Shown here piece after piece: positions 1 through 5,213 of a stretch of DNA of 5,213 nucleotides; positions within the stretch are counted from its first letter, which is position 1, and each line of letters opens with the position of its first letter. The DNA comes from Gemmatimonadota bacterium (GTDB lineage: Bacteria > Orphanbacterota > Orphanbacteria > Orphanbacterales > Orphanbacteraceae). Where the stretch lies: assembly GCA_013002425.1 (NCBI GenBank), contig JABDJQ010000411.1:1-5213 (forward strand), written 5' to 3'. Both the position numbers and the translations under genes were made by a program. A model generated the notes under the pieces. That model did not search any database. It was not told where the DNA came from and worked only from the letters and a program-made list of their open reading frames with translations.

Positions 1-861
1 GGTCCACGCGCGCACTTCCTTCGGGCCGGCGGTGAAGAACGAGATCAAATTCAGCGCGTCGTAGGCGGCGCGGACGAACTTGTCGCGCGCGTCCCCTTCG
101 ATCCCGAGCGACTCGCAGTACTCCGCGCGCTCCTCTTCGGGAATCTCCATGACCTCGTGCTCGAGCAGCGCGTTCATCGAAACGAGCGGCGCGCCCATCG
201 ACGCGGCTTCCGCCGCGAGCTCCGCGGGCACCTCGCCCCGCCCCTCGCCGAAGTTATGCAGCACTACGTAGCGCTTCTTCGTCAGCAGCCCGTATCCGAC
301 GATCAGTTTCTCGTCGTGGGGTTCGAGTTTCATCTCGGAAAGAAACTGCTCGTTCTCGAGCATCTCCTTCGCCTTCTCGAAGATCTCGTACTCGCGGATC
401 TTGTCCTTGTCGCCGCTCCGCTTCTCGCGTTCGAGACGTTCGAGTCGTTTCTCGGCAGTGTTGAGGTCCGCGAAGATGAGGTCGGCCTTCACGCTGTTCA
501 GCTCCGAAACGCAGTTCACTTTCCCGAGCGCGGCCGGCGCCGATGCGTTATCGAAATCGCGCACGACGAGCGTGAGCGCGTCCGCGTCGCGCAGATGCGG
601 GATCATGTCGTCGATCCCCTTGCGGTCGTCGCTGTTCGGGAGCCCCGCGAGATCGACGAACGAAATCTCCGTGTGCGTGATCTTCTTCGGCTGATTGAGT
701 TCGACCAGGCGGTCGAGCCGCGTGTCGGGAACCATCACGGAACCGAGGTTGATTTCTTTTTTGCCTGAAGCGAACGGCGTGGTGTCGGCCGTCTGCCCCG
801 TCAACAAATTGAATAGCGTGGTCTTCCCGGAGCTGGGAAGTCCCATGAGCCCGACTTTCAA
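1..861 (-). CDS. ychF: Divergent YchF/OLA1-family P-loop NTPase, C-terminus cut by window edge
   Basis: YchF/OLA1 proteins are ribosome-associated Obg-family NTPases that often prefer ATP to GTP. 287 residues are visible; the family is usually about 360, so roughly 75 C-terminal residues (most of the TGS/DUF933 domain) lie outside. In order: P-loop GLPSSGKT (residues 7-14), NLGSVMVPDTRLDRL (38-52) matching the YchF segment before switch II, the DxxG motif DLAG (70-73), a charged helical, coiled-coil-like insert (about 132-182), NFGE (203-206) at the place of the NxxE motif that replaces NKxD in YchF, and FFTAGPKEVRAWT (275-287), the typical start of the TGS/DUF933 domain. The start is TTG at 861, seven bases after a perfect AGGAGG. 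Oddities: the P-loop has SSGKT instead of the usual NVGKS, and the glycine-rich switch II stretch after DxxG (SKGEGLGN in classical YchF) is replaced by PNSDDRKGIDD. It is therefore a divergent branch rather than textbook YchF. Family assignment is firm; functional equivalence to E. coli YchF is inference. Confidence 0.85.
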   Translation of the reverse strand, partial: MKVGLMGLPSSGKTTLFNLLTGQTADTTPFASGKKEINLGSVMVPDTRLDRLVELNQPKKITHTEISFVDLAGLPNSDDRKGIDDMIPHLRDADALTLVVRDFDNASAPAALGKVNCVSELNSVKADLIFADLNTAEKRLERLEREKRSGDKDKIREYEIFEKAKEMLENEQFLSEMKLEPHDEKLIVGYGLLTKKRYVVLHNFGEGRGEVPAELAAEAASMGAPLVSMNALLEHEVMEIPEEERAEYCESLGIEGDARDKFVRAAYDALNLISFFTAGPKEVRAWT

Positions 862-868
862 ACGATCG

Positions 869-874
869 CCTCCT
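869..874 (-). promoter_or_regulatory. Shine-Dalgarno site that fixes the ychF TTG start
   Basis: The minus strand reads AGGAGG here, a perfect anti-16S match, followed by seven bases and then TTG at 861. The next in-frame ATG (844-846) lies inside the P-loop strand and would remove its N-terminal part, so the TTG is the credible initiator. Confidence 0.8.
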
Positions 875-892
875 GCGAGATGTGTAGCAGTG

Positions 893-902
893 CAGTATAC
901 TG
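893..902. promoter_or_regulatory. Palindromic -10 element of a divergent promoter
   Basis: The 10-bp perfect palindrome CAGTATACTG sits midway in the 68-bp gap between the two divergent genes. It contains TATACT on the plus strand (896-901) and on the minus strand (899-894); each matches five of six bases of TATAAT. Expected transcription starts would leave leaders of about 20-27 bases before both start codons. The -35 regions are poor on both sides (CTGCGA at 17 bp for plus; TTCCCC at 18 bp for minus), so activity may need an activator. Bidirectional promoters arising from -10 symmetry are known in bacteria; use here is inferred. Confidence 0.45.
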
Positions 903-915
903 AACCAGCGTGGAT

Positions 916-921
916 AAGGGG
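916..921 (+). promoter_or_regulatory. Ribosome binding site of the metalloprotease gene
   Basis: AAGGGG lies eight bases before the ATG at 930. An in-frame TAA at 915-917 overlaps it, so the reading frame cannot be extended upstream to pick up a signal peptide. Confidence 0.7.
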
Positions 922-929
922 AACCCGTC

Positions 930-2510
930 ATGTGGATCGATCTTCCGGCTCAGGAACCCATGGACCCTGCGGAAGCGGCCGCCATCGAGTGGAGGGCGCC
1001 TCATACGTGCGCGGCTGCCCTGCCCCCCGCGGCGAACGAGCTCTTCGCGAAGGACGATGTCTTCTACTACCACACCGAGCACTTCGCGATCGGGTACGTC
1101 ACCGAGGGGGAGCACGCCGTTTCGAGTAACGAGTATCTGGACTCGCTCGGGTCCGTGCTCGAGCAGGCGTATCGCGCGTTTCGGGACGAGCTCGGCATGC
1201 TCGCGCCCCCCGTTTTCCGTGATTCGACGGATCCCGCGTTCGGCAGGATTCCGATCACGCCGTGGAACGCGCCGCCCGGAGTCGGCGGCCTGGCAGGCGC
1301 GCTCGAGTTTCACGGCGAGTGTCCGAATTCGGCCGTGCCGCGGATCGCGATCGACAGCAAACTGAACCCGAAGGGCACGGTGCTTCGGCTCATCACGGCG
1401 CACGAGGTGTTTCACGGTTTTCAGTACGCGCGAAACCGCTGGGCCACGGGCGGCAACATGATGTTCGAGTCGACCGCGCGCTGGTCGGAAATCGTGGCTC
1501 ATCCCGATCTCTTCCACAACTGGAACGTGCAGGGTCACTTCAACGAAACGTATCGCTACCTGCTCGCGCACGGCGACTTCGACAGAGGGGATCGCTTTCA
1601 ATACGGGCGCGCCATCTGGTGGTATTTCCTCGACGAACTGCTCGGATTCCCCGTCGCGCCTGTTGTATGGGAGCGCGTATGCCCGAATGACGCCGGGTCC
1701 CATGCCGTGCTGCGCGCGATTCTGAACGAGAACGGGTACACGCTCGAAGAGGCGTTCTACCTGTTTACCGAATGGAATCTGTTTACGGGCCCGCGGAATG
1801 TCGGACGCCATTACGTGCGCGCCGACGAACTCCCCCTCGTCTGGTTTCAGAAGCAGCATCGCAAGGGCGAAACCGGCACGTTCACGATCGACGAAGACGA
1901 AATCGCGGAGCGGCTGGCGGCGAATTACGTCAAGATTCACGGGCCGGCGACGCGCGCTCACCTCGAAATCGTCTTTCGGGGCGACGCGGCCCTCGACAGG
2001 AACCGGCGTGTGATTCTTGCCGGAACGACAAGCACGGGCAGTTACGAGATACACGACTTCGCGCTCGAAAACGGTTCCGGCTCCGTCACGCTTCGCGACT
2101 GGGCGCGCTTCGAAGAGGTCGCGCTCGTGGTCATGAACGGCGATCTCGACGAGGACCAGGACCGGCTGCGCGCGTACGATTACGAGATCCGCGAAAAGGG
2201 CGAAGAAGTGTGGGACATGAACTGGCTGCCGTCGGATCTTACGCGGCTTCGCACCGCGCCCAATCCGTTCGCGCTCGGCACTTCGATTCGATTTCGCGCG
2301 GAGGGGAGCGAACCCGTGCGCGCCGACGTTTACGATATCGCGGGGCGGCGCGTGGCCATGCTCGCCGCGCGCACGTATCCCGACGGAGAGCATGAAGTCA
2401 CATGGCACGGCCGGGCGGACTCCGGAGAGCTGGTCGCCGCGGGCAAGTACTTCCTGCGTGTCGAGCAGGGAAGCTGGCGAGAGACGCGCTCGCTCGTGAT
2501 CGCGCGGTAG
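930..2510 (+). CDS. MXAN_6640-type putative zinc metalloprotease with C-terminal FlgD/T9SS-like domain
   Basis: 526 residues. The N-terminal part has HFAIGYVTEGEHAV (51-64), the strand that precedes the catalytic core in MXAN_6640-type putative metalloproteases. The zinc motif is TAHEVFH, with HExxH at 158-162. A conserved MFESTARW follows, with E180 18 residues after the second His; this gluzincin-like spacing suggests E180 is the third zinc ligand. Residues about 315-425 look like a beta-rich middle domain. Residues about 438-526 form a FlgD Ig/T9SS-sorting-like domain with the hallmarks APNPF (443-447), VYDIAGRRVAML (467-478), HEVTWHGR and KYFLRVEQG. Such tails usually anchor or sort secreted proteins. 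The puzzle is the N-terminus: MWIDLPAQEP is not hydrophobic, and an in-frame stop at 915-917 bars extension. ATG at 960 (M11), with AGGA four bases upstream, is an alternative start but gives no signal peptide either. Substrate is unknown. The catalytic and tail assignments are strong; proteolytic activity and secretion are inferred. Confidence 0.85.
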   Translation: MWIDLPAQEPMDPAEAAAIEWRAPHTCAAALPPAANELFAKDDVFYYHTEHFAIGYVTEGEHAVSSNEYLDSLGSVLEQAYRAFRDELGMLAPPVFRDSTDPAFGRIPITPWNAPPGVGGLAGALEFHGECPNSAVPRIAIDSKLNPKGTVLRLITAHEVFHGFQYARNRWATGGNMMFESTARWSEIVAHPDLFHNWNVQGHFNETYRYLLAHGDFDRGDRFQYGRAIWWYFLDELLGFPVAPVVWERVCPNDAGSHAVLRAILNENGYTLEEAFYLFTEWNLFTGPRNVGRHYVRADELPLVWFQKQHRKGETGTFTIDEDEIAERLAANYVKIHGPATRAHLEIVFRGDAALDRNRRVILAGTTSTGSYEIHDFALENGSGSVTLRDWARFEEVALVVMNGDLDEDQDRLRAYDYEIREKGEEVWDMNWLPSDLTRLRTAPNPFALGTSIRFRAEGSEPVRADVYDIAGRRVAMLAARTYPDGEHEVTWHGRADSGELVAAGKYFLRVEQGSWRETRSLVIAR

Positions 2511-2522
2511 CACGCGCGGATC
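2498..2522 (+). terminator. GC-rich hairpin across the metalloprotease stop codon
   Basis: GATCGCGCG (2498-2506) pairs with CGCGCGGATC (2513-2522), leaving one bulged G and a six-base loop that contains the TAG stop. The stem is strong but no T-run follows, so it does not fit a standard intrinsic terminator. It could stabilise the 3' end or slow polymerase, or be a chance product of high GC. Confidence 0.25.
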
Positions 2523-2564
2523 GAGTTGACAGAGTAACCCCACGCGCATGAATCGCGCGCCGCC

Positions 2565-2593
2565 TCGACATGGCTCGAACAGGGGCGTATACT
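2565..2593 (+). promoter_or_regulatory. Sigma70-like promoter for the tandem secreted-protein genes
   Basis: TCGACA (2565-2570, five of six to TTGACA), a 17-bp spacer, then TATACT (2588-2593, five of six to TATAAT). This is the best promoter match I found by eye in the window. The expected transcription start near 2600 gives a leader of about 50 bases before the ATG at 2653 and supports independent expression of the two downstream genes. Confidence 0.6.
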
Positions 2594-2652
2594 GGAAATA
2601 GAGCAACCACCCGGCCATGCCCGCCGGGGAACGAGAAGACTGCGAGGGTTGC

Positions 2653-3438
2653 ATGACCCGATCTCTGAAAGCCGCGAAGCTGCTCCTCCTGGCGCTCGCG
2701 ATCGTCCTTGCGGCAACACCGATCCCTCTCCACGCCGAACCGATCACCGAACCCGCTGACAGGCGCTACGATGAAATCGGCGCCATGCCCGGCGGCGCGC
2801 CCGGCGCGTGCACGATCATCTACTACGACCTCTGCAGCGGCTGGATGAAGATGCTTCCCACGTTGGGGATCGGCAACAAGATCGGCGTCGTATACGACCT
2901 GGCGATTGAATGCGCCGGCGGCCCGGGCCACGAATGCGAAAACCTCATGAACTACTGGTACTGGTATGCGGCCGGGGGAGCATACGGCATGTTCCCCAAC
3001 GTGAGTTACGCGCTGTTCACCGTTGATGAAGATGACTGTCTCGTCACCGGTTCGGCGGCAACCGCGGTCGTACCCATGAACGGATGGAACGCGATTCCGG
3101 GGCTCGGATCCACGAGCGAAGATCGAATCGCCCTCGTGGCAACCGCGCTGGGCATCATCGTAAAGCCGATTACCGACAACAACGAGAAGAACGCGACCGG
3201 CGGTCCGGCCTGCGACGGCGCGGGGGTCGGGAACGGCACGAGTTACAGGTTTCGCGATTCGCCGGGCGGGCCCGGTCTGTGTCCGCCCGAAGTTCTCGCC
3301 GACCCGCTCGGCCCCGTGAACCTGCTCGTGCGCTCGGTCTGGAACTGCCCCACGGCTACCGGAGTCGCGGGACCGGGGGGTGCGCCGGAATCGACGGAGT
3401 CGTCGACATGGAGCGAGCTGAAGCGGCTGTTCCAGTAG
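2653..3438 (+). CDS. Secreted eight-cysteine protein of unknown function, first tandem copy
   Basis: 261 residues; I do not recognise a named family. The N-terminus MTRSLKAAKLLLLALAIVLA is a clear signal peptide with likely cleavage after LHA (residue 28), so the mature protein should be periplasmic, surface or extracellular. ATG 2653 is chosen over in-frame ATG 2617 because it has GAGGG four bases upstream and begins directly at the signal peptide; 2617 has no ribosome site. Visible blocks: GGAPGACTIIYYDLCSGWM (47-65), IGVVYDLAIECAGG (77-90), aromatic NYWYWY (100-105), VDEDDCL (124-130), GWNAIPGLGST (144-154), GVGNGTSY (191-198), LGPVNLLVRSVWNCPTATG (219-237) and the tail TWSELKRLFQ (252-261). 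Eight cysteines (53, 61, 87, 95, 129, 187, 210, 232) are all kept in the next gene, suggesting up to four disulfides. It lacks catalytic motifs I know and lacks the FlgD-like tail of the upstream protease. A structural, adhesive or ligand-binding role is possible but unproven. Confidence 0.85.
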   Translation: MTRSLKAAKLLLLALAIVLAATPIPLHAEPITEPADRRYDEIGAMPGGAPGACTIIYYDLCSGWMKMLPTLGIGNKIGVVYDLAIECAGGPGHECENLMNYWYWYAAGGAYGMFPNVSYALFTVDEDDCLVTGSAATAVVPMNGWNAIPGLGSTSEDRIALVATALGIIVKPITDNNEKNATGGPACDGAGVGNGTSYRFRDSPGGPGLCPPEVLADPLGPVNLLVRSVWNCPTATGVAGPGGAPESTESSTWSELKRLFQ

Positions 3439-3456
3439 TGCGGAAGAAGTAGTGCC

Positions 3457-4263
3457 ATGAATCGCCCCGTTCGCGCATTGCGAACTCGAACCCCTCGCAT
3501 CGCACTCCTGTCTCTGGCCTTGATCGCCGCGAGCGCCGGGCTCGCAATTGCCGGGCTGTTCACGGACCCCGTCGCCGAACGCTACTACGAACTCGGCGCG
3601 CAGCCGGGCGGCGCGCCGGGCGCGTGCACGATTATCTATTACGACCTGTGCAGCGGCTGGATGCGGACCTATCCCGAAATGTCGCCGGGACAGAGAGTCG
3701 GCGTGGTCTACGATCTCGCCGCGGAATGCGCCGGTGGAAGCGGCCACGAGTGCACGAACACGGCGAACTACTGGTACTGGACTTCCAGTGTGAACGGCTA
3801 CGGCAGCCCCAACGTGCGGATCACGCTCTGGAACGTGGACGAAAACGACTGCCTCACAGGCAGTTCCGAGCTTGAGAATTACACGCACCGAACGATTCAG
3901 GGCTGGAACGCGATTCCCGGACTCGGTTCGACGACGGCGGACCGGATCGCACTCGTGGCGACCGCGCTTTCCGGCGGCTGGGTCAACATCCTGCGGCCTG
4001 TCACGGATTTCAACGAGAAGAACGCCGCCGGTGGACCGGCCTGTGCCGGTGTCGGCGTCGGAAACGGCACGAGCTACGAATTCAGACCCGGCGGTCTCGG
4101 AAATCCCGCGCACTGCCCGCCGGTTCCGTACACGGACGCTCTCGGGCCCGTGAACCTTCTCGTGCGCTCGGTCTGGAACTGCCCGACGGCAACGGGAGTG
4201 GCGGGCCCGGAGGGGGCGGCGGAGTCGTCGTCCTGGAGCGAGTTGAAGCGGCTGTTCCGGTAG
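3457..4263 (+). CDS. Secreted eight-cysteine protein of unknown function, second tandem copy
   Basis: 268 residues, a paralogue of the preceding gene at about 65% identity by eye over the mature part. The start is ATG 3457, 18 bp after the previous stop, behind a GGAAGAAG purine stretch (3442-3449), so the two are probably co-transcribed. Its signal peptide has a longer basic head (MNRPVRALRTRTPR), then ALLSLALIAASAGLA, with likely cleavage after AIA (residue 32). The eight cysteines fall at 57, 65, 91, 99, 132, 196, 220 and 242, matching the first copy one for one. Conserved blocks include GGAPGACTIIYYDLCSGWM (51-69), NYWYW (104-108), GWNAIPGLGST (149-159) and LGPVNLLVRSVWNCPTATG (229-247); the tail is SWSELKRLFR (259-268) after a short Gly/Ala/Ser linker. 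Differences cluster in two segments, RTYPEMSPGQR (70-80) and SELENYTHRTIQ (137-148), as expected for surface loops that diverged after duplication. Function is unknown; export and paralogy are well supported. Confidence 0.85.
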   Translation: MNRPVRALRTRTPRIALLSLALIAASAGLAIAGLFTDPVAERYYELGAQPGGAPGACTIIYYDLCSGWMRTYPEMSPGQRVGVVYDLAAECAGGSGHECTNTANYWYWTSSVNGYGSPNVRITLWNVDENDCLTGSSELENYTHRTIQGWNAIPGLGSTTADRIALVATALSGGWVNILRPVTDFNEKNAAGGPACAGVGVGNGTSYEFRPGGLGNPAHCPPVPYTDALGPVNLLVRSVWNCPTATGVAGPEGAAESSSWSELKRLFR

Positions 4264-4312
4264 GGGTTCTTCGATCCGTTTCGAGCGATCGTGTCTTATG
4301 CCTGCTGCCTCG

Positions 4313-5213
4313 CTACTCTTCCTTCTCCGGCAGCTTCGGTTCCACGAACAACGTCTTTTCGCGTTGAATCGTCACCATCCCCGCGGGTGCGCCGCGCGGC
4401 TTCCGCACGAAACGGCGCTCGGTGTAGTTGACGGGCACTTTCGACGCGTTCCGCGCTTTCGAATGCCATGCCGCGATTGCGGCGGCTTCGAGAAGCGCCT
4501 CTTTCGGCGGATCGTCTTTCGGATCGCGCAGCAGAACGACGTGCGAACCGGGCGACTGGCTGACGTGAAACCAGAAGTCGCGCTGTCCCGCGATCTTGAA
4601 CGTCAGGCGATCGTTCTCCTTGTTATCGCGGCCGACAAGCACCGTGTATCCGCCCGTCACCGTGTATTCGCGCGGGCGCGCGCCGCTCGTTGCTTTCTGA
4701 TCCTTCGAACTCCTGATGCGCTTCCTCCATTCCGGCTCGGGGCGCGGCTTCGGCAGATGCCGTTCCGCCCGCGCGGCGAGATCGTCGATCGCGGACTCGT
4801 CTTTCGCGTTCTCCGCATCTTCGGCGATCTCCGTGAGCGGCGCAAGCTTCGCGCGGAAATCGCGCAGGCGCTCTTCGATTGCGGGCACGGCCCGCTCGCC
4901 CTTCGCCGCCTTCTTGAAGCGGCGGTCGATATTCTCTCGCGCGGATTTCGCCGGGTCGAGCCTGATCGTGACTGGGTCGCCGCCGTAAGGGTCCGGCAGC
5001 GTCACTTCGCGCGCGCCCTTCTCGATTGCGTGAAAGTGAATCGACAGGATCTCGGCTTCCTTGCGAAGGAGCGGAAATCCGTGCGCCCGCTCGAGATCGC
5101 CCTCGAGATTCGCGATGGCGCGTTTCAGCTTCTTCGCCTCGCGCTTCACGCCCCCCAGGAGTTCGCGGCGCCGGGCCCCCAGGCGCGCGGAGACGCTCCG
5201 CTCCGCGTACCAG
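4313..5213 (-). CDS. rqcH: NFACT-family RqcH (Rqc2 homologue), N-terminus cut by window edge
   Basis: RqcH binds the 50S subunit with an obstructed nascent chain and, in Bacillus, recruits tRNA-Ala to add C-terminal alanine tails that mark the chain for degradation. The last 299 residues are visible; the frame stays open to the right edge (upstream residues WYAERSVSARLGARRRELLG). The GTG at 5149-5147 is therefore an internal Val, not the start. Full-length proteins are about 550-600 residues, so NFACT-N lies outside. In order: a basic helix feeding a coiled coil; ILSIHFHAIEKGAREVTLPD and IRLDPAKSARENIDRRFKK, the conserved segments flanking the coiled-coil arm; a charged linker; and the NFACT-R (DUF814) domain at visible residues about 182-292. 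NFACT-R signatures are GRDNKENDRLTFKIA, DFWFHVSQSPGSHVVL, AAAIAAWHSKARNASKVPVN and RKPRGAPAGMV. Relatives are often labelled fibronectin-binding protein, but that name comes from Gram-positive surface studies. The family call is firm; the alanine-tailing role is inferred from homologues. It faces the upstream secreted-protein gene with a 49-bp convergent gap. Confidence 0.92.
   Translation of the reverse strand, partial: WYAERSVSARLGARRRELLGGVKREAKKLKRAIANLEGDLERAHGFPLLRKEAEILSIHFHAIEKGAREVTLPDPYGGDPVTIRLDPAKSARENIDRRFKKAAKGERAVPAIEERLRDFRAKLAPLTEIAEDAENAKDESAIDDLAARAERHLPKPRPEPEWRKRIRSSKDQKATSGARPREYTVTGGYTVLVGRDNKENDRLTFKIAGQRDFWFHVSQSPGSHVVLLRDPKDDPPKEALLEAAAIAAWHSKARNASKVPVNYTERRFVRKPRGAPAGMVTIQREKTLFVEPKLPEKEE

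Noticed and set aside
157..768. 203-codon plus-strand open frame opposite ychF
   Set aside because: It is the in-register antisense of the YchF G domain, with no ribosome site and no recognisable domain.
2526..2531. Perfect TTGACA as an alternative -35 box
   Set aside because: The hexamers at 16-18 bp spacing (ATGAAT, TGAATC, GAATCG) are poor -10 matches; the TCGACA/TATACT pair downstream is much better.
2617..2652. Earlier ATG at 2617 as start of the first secreted-protein gene
   Set aside because: It lacks a Shine-Dalgarno sequence and would put twelve charged residues before the signal peptide; ATG 2653 has GAGGG upstream and a standard signal peptide start.
858..2747. 629-codon open frame on the minus strand opposite the metalloprotease gene
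   Set aside because: Its codons are in register with the sense codons, so it stays open simply because TTA, CTA and TCA are rare in this GC-rich gene. The translation is Arg/Val/Pro-rich with no recognisable domain, while the sense strand encodes clear zinc protease and FlgD-like motifs.
2398..4113. 571-codon open frame on the minus strand opposite the two secreted-protein genes
   Set aside because: It is also in register with the sense codons and runs through two paralogues and their spacer. Its internal similarity merely mirrors the sense duplication. The sense genes have signal peptides, ribosome sites and conserved cysteines.
4272..4291. CGATC/GATCG inverted repeat in the convergent gap as a terminator
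   Set aside because: Only five base pairs with a ten-base loop and no T-run on either strand; too weak to call.
5147..5149. GTG as start codon of the rqcH gene
   Set aside because: The frame continues open to the window edge with typical NFACT coiled-coil sequence, and the NFACT-N domain must lie further upstream, so this GTG is an internal Val.

Overview
The window reads as a chromosomal fragment of a high-GC bacterium. It holds five protein genes in the order ychF-like (leftward, cut by the left edge), a zinc metalloprotease gene (rightward), two tandem paralogous secreted-protein genes (rightward), and an NFACT/RqcH gene (leftward, cut by the right edge). The metalloprotease pairs an MXAN_6640-type catalytic domain with a C-terminal FlgD/T9SS-like beta domain carrying a PNPF motif. 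That architecture is common in Myxococcota and in FCB-side candidate phyla such as Eisenbacteria, Krumholzibacteriota and Latescibacterota. The lineage assignment is inference; there is no rRNA or other marker to settle it.

Layout. Bases 1-861 (minus) encode a divergent YchF/OLA1-family P-loop NTPase with a TTG start behind a perfect AGGAGG. Bases 862-929 form a compact divergent promoter region centred on the palindrome CAGTATACTG, which offers a TATACT -10 hexamer on each strand. Bases 930-2510 (plus) encode the metalloprotease, which unexpectedly has no signal peptide. Bases 2511-2652 are intergenic, with a good sigma70-like promoter (TCGACA, 17 bp, TATACT). Bases 2653-3438 and 3457-4263 (plus) encode two exported proteins about 65% identical by eye. 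They share eight conserved cysteines and a conserved C-terminal tail, SWSELKRLF[Q/R] or TWSELKRLF[Q/R], and are separated by only 18 bp, so they probably form an operon. Bases 4264-4312 are a short convergent gap. Bases 4313-5213 (minus) encode the C-terminal half of an NFACT/RqcH ribosome quality-control protein.

Functionally, the outer genes are translation-associated housekeeping genes (YchF binds ribosomes; RqcH acts on the stalled 50S subunit). The three inner genes look like an envelope or extracellular cassette. The most novel element is the tandem eight-cysteine protein pair, whose family I do not recognise, with its shared C-terminal tag. I see no RNA genes, CRISPR arrays, insertion sequences or phage genes.
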